64,000 nucleotides of DNA from Saccharopolyspora galaxeae (GCF_016526145.1 NZ_JADDUE010000017.1:34762-98761), one strand, 5' to 3'; positions 1 to 8,666 are shown, numbered from the stretch's first letter. Program-made: numbers and translations. Notes: generated by a model from the sequence alone, not told the origin.

Positions 1-341
1 TCCTGACGCAGCCGCTCCAGCAGCACGTCCAGATCGCGGACCGGACCCAGCGCCCGGCCGAGCGCGCCGAGTTCCGCGCGCAACGGCTCCGACCAGCTCG
101 TGTCCAGGAACGGTCGGGCCGACCGCAGCACCGCGCGCATCCGCCGCACCGACACCCGCATCTGGTGCAGTTCTTCGGGATCTTCGCCGAGCCGGGTGCC
201 GGGGTCGTGCGCCAGCAACCCGCGCAGCCGCGTGTGGAGCGCGGCGCGAACGTGCTCGGCGACGGGTGCGTCCCGCCCTGCCACCGCGGGTTCGGGCGGC
301 AGGGCCGGGGAGGTGCGGTTCATACCACCAGTGTCGGCCAT
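1..341 (-). CDS. CHAD domain protein, N-terminal part (cut by window edge)
   Basis: The reverse strand reads as an open frame from an ATG at 341 to the window edge, giving about 113 residues. The frame contains HQMRVSVRRMRAVLRSAR followed by an acidic/leucine stretch ending RDLDVLLERL. This is the conserved His/Arg-rich first helix pair of the CHAD domain, an alpha-helical domain that binds inorganic polyphosphate and often follows a CYTH domain. No CYTH domain precedes it here, because the visible N-terminus is only about 45 low-complexity residues. An in-frame ATG at 323 is an alternative start. The C-terminus lies outside the window. Confidence 0.75.
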   Translation of the reverse strand, partial: MADTGGMNRTSPALPPEPAVAGRDAPVAEHVRAALHTRLRGLLAHDPGTRLGEDPEELHQMRVSVRRMRAVLRSARPFLDTSWSEPLRAELGALGRALGPVRDLDVLLERLRQ

Positions 342-382
342 TCCGACGCGGTGTTCGCCGTGATTTCGGCGAGCGGGCGGGC

Positions 383-1372
383 TCAGTCGTTCGCGTGCAG
401 CGCCGCGTTCAGCTCGACCTTGCCGCCGGAACGCGGCCGCACCTCGACCGCACCGGTGGTGGAGTTGCGCAGGAACAGCAGGCCGTCGGAGCCGGACAGC
501 TCGGTGGCCTTGGTCAGCGTCCCGTCCGGCAGGCTGATCTTGGTGGCGGCGGTGACGTAGAGGCCGGCCTCGACGACGCAGTCGTCCCCGAGCGAGATCC
601 CCACCCCGCCGTTGGCGCCGATCAGGCAGCGCTCGCCGACCGAGATGACCTCCTTGCCACCGCCGGAGAGGGTGCCCATCACCGAGGCGCCGCCACCGAG
701 GTCGGAGCCGTCGCCGACGACCACGCCGGCCGAGACCCGGCCTTCGATCATCGAGGCGCCGAGGGTGCCCGCGTTGTAGTTGACGAAGCCCTCGTGCATC
801 ACGGTCGTGCCGCTGGCCAGGTGCGCGCCGAGCCGGACCCGGTCGGCATCGCCGATGCGCACCCCGGACGGGGCCACGTAGTCGATCATGCGCGGGAACT
901 TGTCGACGCTGTGCACGGTGACCTGGCCGCGCGAGCGCAGCCGCAGCCGGGTCTGCTCGAAGCCTTCGACGGGGCAGGGGCCGTGGTTGGTCCACACCAC
1001 GTTGGACAGCAACCCGAAGATGCCGTCCATGCTCTGCCCGTGCGGCCGGACCAGGCGGTGCGACAGCAGGTGCAGCCGCAGGTAGATGTCGTGCGCGTCG
1101 ATCGGGGCGTCGGCGAGCCGGGAGATCTCGGTGCGAACCGCGACGACCTCGACTTGGCGGGCGTCGTCCCGGCCGGTCAGCGCAGCGCCGGCTGCTCCGA
1201 GCGCCTCGGCCGTCTCCGCCGGATCCAGCTCGGTGCTGCCTGCCTCGCCGGTCGAGCCGAGCTTGACGATGGGGAACCAGGTGTCGAGCACGGTTCCGTC
1301 GTCGGTCACGGTGGCCAGGCCGACGCCGTGCGCGCCGGTGTTCTGCGGGTCGGGGGTCTCGGTGCCGCTCAT
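383..1372 (-). CDS. dapD: 2,3,4,5-tetrahydropyridine-2,6-dicarboxylate N-succinyltransferase
   Basis: Transfers succinyl from succinyl-CoA to tetrahydrodipicolinate in the succinylase branch of lysine and meso-diaminopimelate synthesis (cytoplasm). The 329-residue product has a helical N-terminal domain with VVWTNHGPC and KFPRM, then the left-handed beta-helix hexapeptide repeats around HEGFVNYNAGTLG and GDGSDVGGG-like turns (GDGSDLGGGASVMGTLSGGG), as in actinobacterial DapD, which is usually about 317 residues. The ATG at 1372 (MSGTETP) aligns with the M. tuberculosis N-terminus, GIGLAT-like GVGLATV following shortly after. An in-frame ATG at 1435 would add 21 residues. It is divergent from dapE, the next-but-one step of the pathway, with a shared 184-bp gap. 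Confidence 0.95.
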   Translation of the reverse strand: MSGTETPDPQNTGAHGVGLATVTDDGTVLDTWFPIVKLGSTGEAGSTELDPAETAEALGAAGAALTGRDDARQVEVVAVRTEISRLADAPIDAHDIYLRLHLLSHRLVRPHGQSMDGIFGLLSNVVWTNHGPCPVEGFEQTRLRLRSRGQVTVHSVDKFPRMIDYVAPSGVRIGDADRVRLGAHLASGTTVMHEGFVNYNAGTLGASMIEGRVSAGVVVGDGSDLGGGASVMGTLSGGGKEVISVGERCLIGANGGVGISLGDDCVVEAGLYVTAATKISLPDGTLTKATELSGSDGLLFLRNSTTGAVEVRPRSGGKVELNAALHAND

Positions 1373-1556
1373 GCCGGAAACGGTAATCGGCGGCGGCCCC
1401 AGGTGCCGCCCAGGGGTGAGGTCTTCCGCGCTCATCGATACCGAGAGTGATCGAGTGATTTCCCGGCGCAGCAACGGAAAACCGATGCGCCGCACGTCCT
1501 CTATGGACTCCGCGGAGTGGTCGGTGTCACGCGTTCCCTGCCGGTAACCTGCCAGC

Positions 1557-2633
1557 GTGACCGACTCCCTGGATCTGAGCGCCGAACCGGTCGAGCTGAC
1601 CGCCGCGCTGGTCGACATCCCCAGCGTCTCCGGCGAGGAGCGCGCCATCGCCGATGCCGTGCAGCGCGCGCTGCAAGCGCAGGCCCCGCACCTGGAAGTG
1701 GTGCGCAGCGGAGAGGCCGTGCTCGCGCGCACCGACCTCGGCAGGGCGTCGCGGATCGTGCTGGCCGGGCACCTGGACACCGTGCCGATCAACGACAACC
1801 TGCCGCTGCACCGCACCGGTTCGGGCGCGGACGAGGTGCTGCACGGCTGCGGCGCGGTGGACATGAAGGGCGGCGACGCGGTGCTGCTGCACCTGGCCGC
1901 GCAGCTGACCGCGCCGCGGTACGACCTGACCTTCGTGTTCTACGACTGCGAAGAGGTCGCCGCCGAGCGCAACGGGCTCAACCGCATCGAACGCGACCTG
2001 CCGGAGTGGCTGGCCGGGGACCTCGCCATCGTCGGCGAGCCGTCGAACGCCGGCATCGAAGCCGGTTGCCAGGGAACGCTGCGCGTGGAGGTCCGCACCA
2101 GCGGCACTCGCGCGCACGCCGCGCGCGCCTGGATGGGAGACAACGCCATCCACGCGGCGGAGCCGATCCTGCGGCGGTTGCTGGACTACACGCCGCGGGA
2201 GCCGGTCATCGACGGGCTGCAGTACCACGAGGGCCTGCAGGCCGTGCGCATCGAAGGCGGCGTCGCGGGCAACGTCGTGCCGGACTCCTGCGTGGTCGCG
2301 GTGAACCACCGCTTCGCCCCGGACAAGTCGCTGGCCGAAGCCGAAGCGCACGTCCGCGAGGTCTTCGCCGGGTTCGACGTGACCGTGGTCGACGCCTCCG
2401 GCGGGGCGCTGCCCGGGCTGAACTCCCCGGCCGCGGCCGAGCTGGTCGAAGCCGCGGGCGGGCAGCCGATCGCCAAGCTGGGCTGGACCGACGTGGCCCG
2501 CTTCGCCGCGCGCGGACTCCCCGCGGTGAACTTCGGGCCGGGGTCGCCGACGCTGGCGCACACCCAGCAGGAGCACGTCCCGGCTGCCGACGTCCGGCAT
2601 TGCGCGGACGTGCTCACCCGGTTCTTGAGCTGA
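1557..2633 (+). CDS. dapE: Succinyl-diaminopimelate desuccinylase (M20 metallopeptidase family)
   Basis: Hydrolyses N-succinyl-LL-diaminopimelate to succinate and LL-diaminopimelate. The 358-residue protein shows the M20 zinc-site motifs in order: [24 protein letters not shown], the dimerisation-domain segment [12 protein letters not shown], and a C-terminal FGPGSP with AHTQQEH supplying the last ligand. The start is GTG at 1557; the frame upstream has no better start. It is divergent from dapD, so both succinylase-route genes could be driven from the 1373-1556 gap, matching the mycobacterial arrangement. No anomalies were seen. Confidence 0.95.
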   Translation: MTDSLDLSAEPVELTAALVDIPSVSGEERAIADAVQRALQAQAPHLEVVRSGEAVLARTDLGRASRIVLAGHLDTVPINDNLPLHRTGSGADEVLHGCGAVDMKGGDAVLLHLAAQLTAPRYDLTFVFYDCEEVAAERNGLNRIERDLPEWLAGDLAIVGEPSNAGIEAGCQGTLRVEVRTSGTRAHAARAWMGDNAIHAAEPILRRLLDYTPREPVIDGLQYHEGLQAVRIEGGVAGNVVPDSCVVAVNHRFAPDKSLAEAEAHVREVFAGFDVTVVDASGGALPGLNSPAAAELVEAAGGQPIAKLGWTDVARFAARGLPAVNFGPGSPTLAHTQQEHVPAADVRHCADVLTRFLS

Positions 2634-2639
2634 GCAGTG

Positions 2640-3590
2640 TCAGGAGTCGCCGACGCGGCCGTCGTGCACGTGCGGCAAGCCCTCCACGTCAGGTGCCGCG
2701 AGCGGTTCGGAGACCTGCGGAATGCCGTCCAACTCGGCCGGTTCTTCCACCGGGGCGCGCGGTTCCGGCGTCCGCGCCTGCTGCGGCGCCTCCGACGGCG
2801 GCTGTTCAGCGGATTTCTCGGCGGGTTTGCCGGTCGCGCCGCCCTGCACGTTCTCCACGAACCGCAGCAGCTCCACGGGGAACGGCAGGACCAGCGTCGA
2901 GTTCTTCTCCGCGGCGACCTCCACCACCGTCTCCAGCAGCCGCAGCTGCAACGCCTCGGGACTGCCGGACATGACGTTCGCGGCGTCGGAGAGCTTGCGC
3001 GAAGCCTGGTACTCGCCGTCGGCGGAGATGATCCGGGAACGCCGCTCGCGTTCCGCCTCGGCCTGCCGCGCGATGGAGCGCTTCATCGTCTCCGGCAGCG
3101 AGACGTCCTTGATCTCCACCCGGTCGATGTGCACGCCCCAGCCCAGCGCCGGGCTGTCGATCATGACTTCGAGGCCCTGGTTGAGCTTCTCCCGGTTGGC
3201 CAGCAGCTCGTCCAGGTCGCTCTTGCCGATGATCGAGCGCAGCGAGGTCTGCGCGACCTGGCCCATGGCGAACAGGTAGTCCTCGACGTTGACCACCGCA
3301 CGGGTCGGGTCGGTGACGTTGAAGTAGACCACCGCGTCCACCCGCACCGTCACGTTGTCCCTGGTGATGCCTTCCTGCGCGGGCACCGGCATGGTCACGA
3401 TCTGCAGGTTCACCTTCTGCAGCCGGTCGACGCCCGGCACGATCGCGGTCAGCCCCGGCTCGCGCGGCGCCGACAGCACCCGCCCGAAGCGGAACACCAC
3501 TCCGCGCTCGTACTGCTTGATGATCCGGACGCTGGAGGCGGTGCACAGCGCCACGAGCAGCGCGATCCCGATGATGAGTTCGACGAGCAT
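2640..3590 (-). CDS. SPFH/band 7 (slipin-type) membrane protein
   Basis: 316 residues from ATG 3590. One N-terminal membrane helix (LVELIIGIALLVALC) is followed by the prohibitin-homology domain: YERGVVFRFGRV, RDNVTVRVDAVVYF, MGQVAQTSLRSIIGKSDLDELL and RQAEAERERRSRII. This order is diagnostic of slipins, which scaffold membrane microdomains and are sometimes paired with an NfeD protein; no NfeD gene is adjacent. The last 80 residues are proline/glutamate-rich and probably disordered. It converges on dapE with only six bases between stop codons. Family assignment is firm; the cellular role is unknown. Confidence 0.9.
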   Translation of the reverse strand: MLVELIIGIALLVALCTASSVRIIKQYERGVVFRFGRVLSAPREPGLTAIVPGVDRLQKVNLQIVTMPVPAQEGITRDNVTVRVDAVVYFNVTDPTRAVVNVEDYLFAMGQVAQTSLRSIIGKSDLDELLANREKLNQGLEVMIDSPALGWGVHIDRVEIKDVSLPETMKRSIARQAEAERERRSRIISADGEYQASRKLSDAANVMSGSPEALQLRLLETVVEVAAEKNSTLVLPFPVELLRFVENVQGGATGKPAEKSAEQPPSEAPQQARTPEPRAPVEEPAELDGIPQVSEPLAAPDVEGLPHVHDGRVGDS

Positions 3591-3795
3591 GGCGGGCTCC
3601 CAACCTCGATCGGCGAGGACGCGAAAGCCCCGGCTCCACCGGAGCCGTCGCACTGCTCACGGTACTCCGGGCGCAGGTTCCGTTCAGCCCGTATGCACTG
3701 GTCAACAAGGCTCTCGGGCCGCAGGGCGCGCGGCGCCACGCCGTGGTCACTGCCGTGGAACCCGGCGTTCGCCGCCGCTGCATACCCTCAATGCC

Positions 3796-4572
3796 ATGAC
3801 CATCCAGGGCTCACCCAACGGCGCGGAGCGCCCGCCGGAGAAGCGACGCGGGCCGGTGGTGCTGCGCCGCTCCCGATTGCAGGATCCCGGCACCACCGAT
3901 CAGCGCCTGCTCGACTCCCGCGGCCCGACCGACTGGGTGCACACCGATCCGTGGCGGGTGCTGCGGATCCAGTCCGAGTTCGTCGAAGGTTTCGGCGCGC
4001 TGGCCGAGGTGCCGCGCGCGGTGACGGTGTTCGGCTCCGCGCGCACGCCCCGCGAGCACCCCGAGTACGAGGTGGGCGAGCAGCTGGGCAAGGCACTGGC
4101 CGAGATCGGCTGCGCGGTGATCACCGGCGGCGGCCCCGGTACCATGGAAGCGGCGAACCGGGGCGCGTCCGAAGCGGGCGGGCTGTCCATCGGGCTGGGC
4201 ATCGAGCTGCCCTTCGAGCAGGGCCTCAACCCGTGGGTGGACCTGGGCGTGAACTTCCGCTACTTCTTCGCGCGCAAGACCATGTTCATCAAGTACGCCC
4301 AAGGATTCATCTGCCTGCCCGGCGGTTTCGGCACGATGGACGAGCTGTTCGAGTCGCTGACCCTGGTGCAGACCAAGAAGGTCACCAAGTTCCCCGTCGT
4401 GCTGTTCGGCAAGTCGTACTGGCAGGGCCTCTACGACTGGGTGCGGGACACCATGCACGCCTCCGGCAAGATCGGGGACAAGGACCTCGCCCTGCTGCAC
4501 CTGACCGACGACGTCGACGACGCCGTGGAGATCGTGCAGGAGGCATACCGAGCGTGGGAGGAGACGCATTGA
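3796..4572 (+). CDS. LOG family (TIGR00730) Rossmann-fold protein, first copy
   Basis: 258 residues from ATG 3796. The LOG/lysine-decarboxylase-like fold is shown by VTVFGSART, TGGGPGTMEAANRGA and the signature LPGGFGTMDELFE. LOG enzymes release the free base from cytokinin or AMP-type nucleotides (phosphoribohydrolase); they are not lysine decarboxylases despite old names. The glycine-rich PGGxGTxxE loop and the arginine-containing RKTMFIKYA helix are intact, so activity is plausible. The N-terminal 75 residues (polar, ending DPWRVLRIQSEFVEGF) are an extension typical of the longer actinobacterial paralogue. Its stop overlaps the start of the second LOG gene, indicating coupled translation. 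Confidence 0.9.
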   Translation: MTIQGSPNGAERPPEKRRGPVVLRRSRLQDPGTTDQRLLDSRGPTDWVHTDPWRVLRIQSEFVEGFGALAEVPRAVTVFGSARTPREHPEYEVGEQLGKALAEIGCAVITGGGPGTMEAANRGASEAGGLSIGLGIELPFEQGLNPWVDLGVNFRYFFARKTMFIKYAQGFICLPGGFGTMDELFESLTLVQTKKVTKFPVVLFGKSYWQGLYDWVRDTMHASGKIGDKDLALLHLTDDVDDAVEIVQEAYRAWEETH

Positions 4573-5141
4573 GCGAGCAGGACGCCGCCGGGGACGCCAT
4601 CGGGGAGGACGTCGCGGTCTGCGTGTACTGCGCGTCCGGGCCGGTGGACCAGCGGCACTTGGACCTCGCAGCCGAGGTGGGCAGCGGGGTCGCCAAGCGG
4701 AACTGGACGCTGGTCTCCGGCGGCGGCCGGGTGTCGATGATGGGCGAGGTCGCCCGGGCGGCCCGCGCGGGCGGCGCCCGCTCGGTCGGGGTCATCCCGC
4801 GCGCACTGGTGGATCAGGAGGTCGCCGACGACGACGCGGACGAGCTGCTGGTCGTGGACACCATGCGGGAGCGCAAGGGGCTGATGGACGCGCATGCCTC
4901 GGCGTTCCTGACGCTGCCCGGCGGCATCGGCACCTGCGAGGAGCTGTTCGAGGTGTGGACCTCGCGCTACATCGGGATGCACGCGAAGCCGGTCGTGCTG
5001 CTGGACCCGGACGGCCACTACCGCGGGATGCTCGACTGGGTCCGCGGCCTGGTCGCCGACGGGTTCGCTTCGCAGCGCGCGCTGGACTCGCTCACCGTCG
5101 TCACCGACGTCGACGCGGCGCTGGACGCCTGCGCCGGTTGA
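4569..5141 (+). CDS. LOG family (TIGR00730) Rossmann-fold protein, second copy
   Basis: 190 residues beginning at a TTG (4569) that overlaps the previous gene's TGA as TTGA. This is the only start that gives the VCVYCASGP beginning of the fold. Motifs are SGGGRVSMMGEVA and LPGGIGTCEELFE, plus the arginine-bearing RERKGLMDAHA segment. It is the short, catalytic-core form of the family, distinct from the upstream copy, which has SGxx-PGTME in place of RVSMMG. Likely a nucleotide 5'-monophosphate phosphoribohydrolase. The tandem paralogue pair sits between dapE and folP2, as LOG genes do in M. tuberculosis (Rv1204c-Rv1205 area, from memory). Confidence 0.9.
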   Translation: MSEQDAAGDAIGEDVAVCVYCASGPVDQRHLDLAAEVGSGVAKRNWTLVSGGGRVSMMGEVARAARAGGARSVGVIPRALVDQEVADDDADELLVVDTMRERKGLMDAHASAFLTLPGGIGTCEELFEVWTSRYIGMHAKPVVLLDPDGHYRGMLDWVRGLVADGFASQRALDSLTVVTDVDAALDACAG

Positions 5142-5186
5142 CCGCGGCCGCTCCGGCCGTCCGCCGAGCGTGCCAGTATCGGTGAC

Positions 5187-6065
5187 ATGAAGGCACTTCC
5201 CGCGCTGCGCTTCGGGGACAAGGACGTGACCGGGGATCGGCCGCTGGTCATGGCCATCGTCAACCGCACCCGCGACTCGTTCTTCGACGGTGGCAGCACC
5301 TTCGACGCGCAGTCCGCGCTGGACGCCGTGGACACCGCGGTCGCCGACGGCGCCGACATCGTCGACATCGGCGGCGTCCGGGCCGGTGCGCAGGGCGAAC
5401 CGGTGGACGCCGCGGAGGAGTCGCGCCGGGTGGTGCCGTTCGTGGCCGCGGTCCGCGAGCGCCACCCGGACCTGGTGATCAGCGTCGACACCTGGCGCGG
5501 CGAGGTCGCCCGCCAGGTGTGCGAGGCGGGCGCGGACCTGCTCAACGACACCTGGGCCGGTGCGGATCCGCAGCTGGTGCGGGTCGCCGCGGAGTTCGGC
5601 GTCGGCATGGTGTGCTCGCACACCGGCGGCCTGCCGCCGCGCACCGATCCCTACCGGGTGCGCTACACCGACGTCGTCGCCGAGGTGGTCGGCGAACTCG
5701 TCGAGCGCGCCGAGCACGCGGTGGCGGCGGGCGTGCCGCCCGCCGGAGTGCTGGTCGACCCGACACACGACTTCGGCAAGAACACCTGGCACGGGCTGGA
5801 GCTGGTGCGCCGGGTGGACGAGCTGACCGCCACCGGCTGGCCGGTGCTGATGGCGATGTCGAACAAGGACTTCGTCGGCGAGACGCTCGGTGCCGAGGTG
5901 TCCGAGCGGCTGGAGGGCACCTTGGCGGCCACCGCGGTCGCCGCGTGGGGCGGCGCGCGGGTGTTCCGCGCGCACCAGGTCGCCGAGACGAGGCGGGTGC
6001 TGGAGATGGTGGCTTCGATCGCCGGGACGCGGCCACCCGCCGAGGTGCTGCGGGCGCTGGCGTGA
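5187..6065 (+). CDS. folP2: Dihydropteroate synthase-like protein FolP2
   Basis: 292 residues, ATG 5187. The TIM-barrel DHPS order is visible: VMAIVNRTRDSFFDGG, DIGGVRAGA, SVDTWR, LLNDTWAG, VLVDPTHDFGKNTW and a C-terminal RVFRAHQV. Canonical FolP1 has IVNVTPDSFSDGG and GGESTRPG. Here those loops are changed (RTRDSFF, GGVRAGAQGE), matching the FolP2 paralogue, which in mycobacteria is reported not to have dihydropteroate synthase activity. I therefore call the family with confidence but not the folate reaction. In mycobacteria it is followed by gpgS (glucosyl-3-phosphoglycerate synthase). That gene is missing here. Confidence 0.9.
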   Translation: MKALPALRFGDKDVTGDRPLVMAIVNRTRDSFFDGGSTFDAQSALDAVDTAVADGADIVDIGGVRAGAQGEPVDAAEESRRVVPFVAAVRERHPDLVISVDTWRGEVARQVCEAGADLLNDTWAGADPQLVRVAAEFGVGMVCSHTGGLPPRTDPYRVRYTDVVAEVVGELVERAEHAVAAGVPPAGVLVDPTHDFGKNTWHGLELVRRVDELTATGWPVLMAMSNKDFVGETLGAEVSERLEGTLAATAVAAWGGARVFRAHQVAETRRVLEMVASIAGTRPPAEVLRALA

Positions 6066-6138
6066 CCAGCGGTCGGGCGCCCGCGTGGCCGTAGGGTAGC
6101 GGTCCGCCGGAGGCGCTCGGCCGCGAGTGCGACCGGCC

Positions 6139-6507
6139 TCAGAAAGCGTCTTCGACGAGCTTGCCGGTGTGCGCGATGGGCAGCTCCGGGTCCAGTTCGC
6201 GCAGCAGCGGCGCCAGCCGCAGCCAGCGCGATCGCATCTGCGGTGCGCTCGGGTGCCTGCGCGCGACCTCCCTGGCGAGCTCGTCGATGCGCCACCACGC
6301 CTCGTCGAGTTCCAGGCCGGTTTCCGGCATCCGATGCACGGCTTCGACCAGCTCCGCTATCCGGGCGCGCAGTTCGGCGAGGTCCGGGCGGGCACCGTTG
6401 CGGTCCGCGTCCGATTCCGCGGCGTCCGGCCGGGGACGCGGTGCGGGCAGGACGACCTCGCGGCCGTCGGCCGGACCGGGGGCGTTTCGTTCGCTGTCGT
6501 CGCGCAC
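6139..6507 (-). CDS. Hypothetical acidic/helical protein
   Basis: 122 residues from a GTG at 6507 preceded by AAGGAG at a suitable distance; the longer frame to 6663 has no comparable site and a less coding-like composition. The first half is polar and charged. The second half is an alpha-helical, arginine/leucine-rich segment including LDEAWWRIDELAREVARRH and MRSRWLRLAPLLREL, resembling small actinobacterial proteins of unknown function placed beside regulators. No catalytic motif is seen. It converges on folP2 with a 73-bp gap. Confidence 0.6.
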   Translation of the reverse strand: MRDDSERNAPGPADGREVVLPAPRPRPDAAESDADRNGARPDLAELRARIAELVEAVHRMPETGLELDEAWWRIDELAREVARRHPSAPQMRSRWLRLAPLLRELDPELPIAHTGKLVEDAF

Positions 6508-6773
6508 ACCGAGCTCCTTGCCTCCTCGCGGGCACGCTGTCCGCTGGGCGTGCCTGGTGATCCGAAGTGTGGGGCGCTTTCCCCGGTGATCGAGCAGGGT
6601 CGTGAATCGATCCACTCGTTCGGCGCAGTGATCACCCACGAACGGGCTGCCGGTGCGGTCCACCGGCCACGATGGGCGATCGATACCCGCGCACCTACCC
6701 CTGATTAGTGAGCCAATTCACCTTGAATCGAATCGGGAAAGGACCAACAGCCCCTTGTGCCCGGCCGATGACA

Positions 6774-6788
6774 GTGATTGCGAATCAC
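6774..6788. promoter_or_regulatory. Perfect palindrome upstream of PadR gene
   Basis: GTGATT-GCG-AATCAC, six-base arms with a 3-nt spacer, ends 16 bases before the GTG start of the PadR gene. A second, shorter inverted repeat (GAGT-N4-ACTC) overlaps the start itself. The position is what would be expected of an autoregulatory operator overlapping the ribosome binding region or promoter. PadR sites usually have an ATGT/ACAT core, so assignment to this PadR protein is inference. Confidence 0.45.
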
Positions 6789-6804
6789 CGTAGAGTGACT
6801 ACTC

Positions 6805-7155
6805 GTGAAGGCTGATGCGCTCCGCGGCCACCTGGATGCCTTGCTGCTGGCCACGCTCGACGGCAGGCAGTTGCACGGCTACGCGATCATCGAGGCGTTG
6901 CAGCACCGCAGCGGCGGTGCGCTGGACCTGCCCACGGGAACCGTCTACCCGGCGTTGCGCAGGCTGGAACGCACCGGATACGTGCACAGCGTTTGGAGCA
7001 CGGTCGGCGGCAGGCAGCGCCGCACCTACCGGCTCACCCACTCCGGGACGGAGGCGTTGCACGACGAGCGGCGCGCCTGGCGCGAGTTCACCTCCGCCAT
7101 CGAAGGCGTGCTGGAGAACAGGTCCGTCCCGGTGCAGCCGACCGCGCAGGCATGA
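6805..7155 (+). CDS. PadR family transcriptional regulator
   Basis: 116 residues from GTG 6805. The winged-helix PadR domain is clear: LLLATLDGRQLHGYAIIEAL, LPTGTVYPALRRLERTGYV, then the wing RQRRTYRLTHSG. The C-terminal helix is short, as in PadR-s1 proteins with only a minimal dimerisation helix. PadR repressors commonly regulate adjacent membrane or detoxification genes; the gene immediately downstream (55 bp away) encodes a DivIVA-domain membrane protein. A perfect palindrome lies just upstream. Confidence 0.9.
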   Translation: MKADALRGHLDALLLATLDGRQLHGYAIIEALQHRSGGALDLPTGTVYPALRRLERTGYVHSVWSTVGGRQRRTYRLTHSGTEALHDERRAWREFTSAIEGVLENRSVPVQPTAQA

Positions 7156-7209
7156 GCGGCGTGCGAGCTGGCTGCTCGGCCGTCGGGCGTCCGTGCCACG
7201 ATCGGTGCC

Positions 7210-7551
7210 GTGGCTAGTGCGCTGATCTACCTCCTCGTCGTGCTCGTGGTCGCCGCGGTGATCTACCTGCTGGCGACCCTGGTCTTCGGCCGCGGTGAGC
7301 AGTTGGAGGCGTTGCCCCCCGGCTCCACGCCGACCCGGCTGCCCGCCACCGACGTGGAAGGTGCCGATGTGCGGGCGCTGCGGTTCCAGCAGGTCGCCCG
7401 CGGGTACAAGGCAGCCGAGGTGGATTGGGCGATGGACCGCCTGGCGGGCGAGATCGACGACCTGCGCGGCCGGATCGCGGTCCTGCAGCGGCAGCTCGAC
7501 GTGGCCGGCGAGGAGCTGCGCGATGCCCGGTCGGCGGATCGGGAGGAGTGA
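7210..7551 (+). CDS. DivIVA domain-containing membrane protein
   Basis: 113 residues, GTG 7210. One N-terminal membrane helix (ALIYLLVVLVVAAVIYLLATLVF) is followed by GRGEQLEALP and a DivIVA-like segment with FQQVARGYKAAEVDWAMDRLAGEI, then a coiled coil to the C-terminus. It matches the small protein between gpgS and tag in M. tuberculosis (Rv1209, from memory). It is probably polar or septal in location through the coiled coil, but the function is unproven. The next gene's ribosome binding site lies within its last codons. Confidence 0.85.
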   Translation: MASALIYLLVVLVVAAVIYLLATLVFGRGEQLEALPPGSTPTRLPATDVEGADVRALRFQQVARGYKAAEVDWAMDRLAGEIDDLRGRIAVLQRQLDVAGEELRDARSADREE

Positions 7552-7556
7552 GTCCG

Positions 7557-8009
7557 GTGGGCAGAGCGCAGCTGCGGCTGGAAGTGCCGGTCCCGGCGCC
7601 GCCGGAGGCGGTGTGGGCGGCCGCGACGGACTGGCCGCGCCAAGGCGAATGGATGCTGGGGACCTCGGTGCACGTCGTCCGCGGTGACGGCGGTCCCGGT
7701 TCGCAGCTGGCCGCGTTCACCGGCTTCTACGGGCTCGGTTTCCTGGACACGATGGAGATCGTCGAGATGCGCGAGCCGTTGTGCTGCCGCGTCCGGCACA
7801 CCGGGCGGCTGATCTCCGGCGAGGGCGGTTTCCGGGTGATCTCCCGCGGTGACGACGACCGCTCGACGTTCGTGTGGTGGGAGGACTTGTCGCTGCCGGC
7901 CGGGACCGGACCGGCGTGGCCGGTGGTCCGGCCCGCGTTCGCATGGGGGCTGCGCAAGTCGCTGGACCGGTTCGCGGTGTTCTGCGTGGAGCATCGGCGC
8001 GATGGCTGA
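7557..8009 (+). CDS. SRPBCC (START-like) ligand-binding protein
   Basis: About 150 residues. The fold signature is the N-terminal strand LRLEVPVPAPPEAVWAAATDWPRQGEW and a C-terminal helix WGLRKSLDRFAVF, typical of polyketide-cyclase/START-like proteins that bind hydrophobic ligands. A GTG at 7548 overlaps the previous stop, but GGAGG at 7542-7546 fits the GTG at 7557 much better (10-nt spacing), so I use that start. Its stop overlaps the tag gene by eight bases. Ligand unknown. Confidence 0.85.
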   Translation: MGRAQLRLEVPVPAPPEAVWAAATDWPRQGEWMLGTSVHVVRGDGGPGSQLAAFTGFYGLGFLDTMEIVEMREPLCCRVRHTGRLISGEGGFRVISRGDDDRSTFVWWEDLSLPAGTGPAWPVVRPAFAWGLRKSLDRFAVFCVEHRRDG

Positions 8010-8589
8010 GCCGGACGCGGTCGTGATCGGTTCGGACGGCCGGGCGCGCTGCCCGTGGGGAGCGAACCAGCCGGACTACGCCGAGTACCACGACTCCGAA
8101 TGGGGCGTCCCGCTGCGCGGCGAGGCGGCGCTGTTCGAGCGGATCACGCTGGAAGCCTTCCAGTCCGGGCTGGCCTGGCTGACGATCCTGCGCAAGCGCG
8201 AGGCGTTCCGCCGCGCGTTCGCCGAGTTCGACCCGCGGCGGGTCGCCGAGTTCGGTCCGGACGACCGGCAGCGGTTGCTGGCCGACGCGGGCATCGTGCG
8301 CAACCGGGCCAAGATCGACGCGGCGATCCGGAACGCGGGCGCGGTGCTGGAGCTGGACCGCCCGCTGGACGAGCTGCTGTGGTCGTTCGCGCCGCAGGAT
8401 TCCCGGGCGCGGCCGAAGAAGTCGGACGACGTCCCGGCGATCACGCCGGAGTCGAAGGCGATGGCCAAGGAGCTCAAGCGCCGCGGTTTCGTGTTCGTCG
8501 GCCCCACGACCTGCTACGCGCTGATGCAGGCGACCGGGATGGTCGACGACCACCTCGCCGGCTGCTGGCGCGCGACCGCCCCGGAGTGA
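8002..8589 (+). CDS. tag: DNA-3-methyladenine glycosylase I
   Basis: 195 residues from ATG 8002, overlapping the upstream gene. It excises 3-methyladenine from alkylated DNA (base excision repair). The zinc 'snap' ligands are all present with family spacing: Cys17 (RCPWG), His30 (EYHDSEWG), His184 and Cys188 (DDHLAGC). The adenine-binding ERITLEAFQSGLAW and a GFVFVGPTTCYALMQ helix are also typical. It is the tagA orthologue by position and sequence, and the last gene of a likely DivIVA-SRPBCC-tag transcription unit that ends in a 51-bp palindrome. Confidence 0.95.
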   Translation: MAEPDAVVIGSDGRARCPWGANQPDYAEYHDSEWGVPLRGEAALFERITLEAFQSGLAWLTILRKREAFRRAFAEFDPRRVAEFGPDDRQRLLADAGIVRNRAKIDAAIRNAGAVLELDRPLDELLWSFAPQDSRARPKKSDDVPAITPESKAMAKELKRRGFVFVGPTTCYALMQATGMVDDHLAGCWRATAPE

Positions 8590-8601
8590 GCTGTTCGTCG
8601 T

Positions 8602-8652
8602 GAGTGAACGGACCGCCCGCCCAATCTAGCCAGGCGAGCAGGCCGTTCACTC
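8602..8652. repeat. 51-bp palindromic element, copy A
   Basis: Starts with GAGTGAACGGACC and ends with GGCCGTTCACTC, an almost perfect inverted repeat over 51 bp. It lies between the convergent tag and enoyl-CoA hydratase genes, where a bidirectional transcription terminator would be expected. The same ends and the same length recur at 18778, 18851 and 44367. Confidence 0.85.
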
Positions 8653-8666
8653 GGCGCCGGGTGGGA

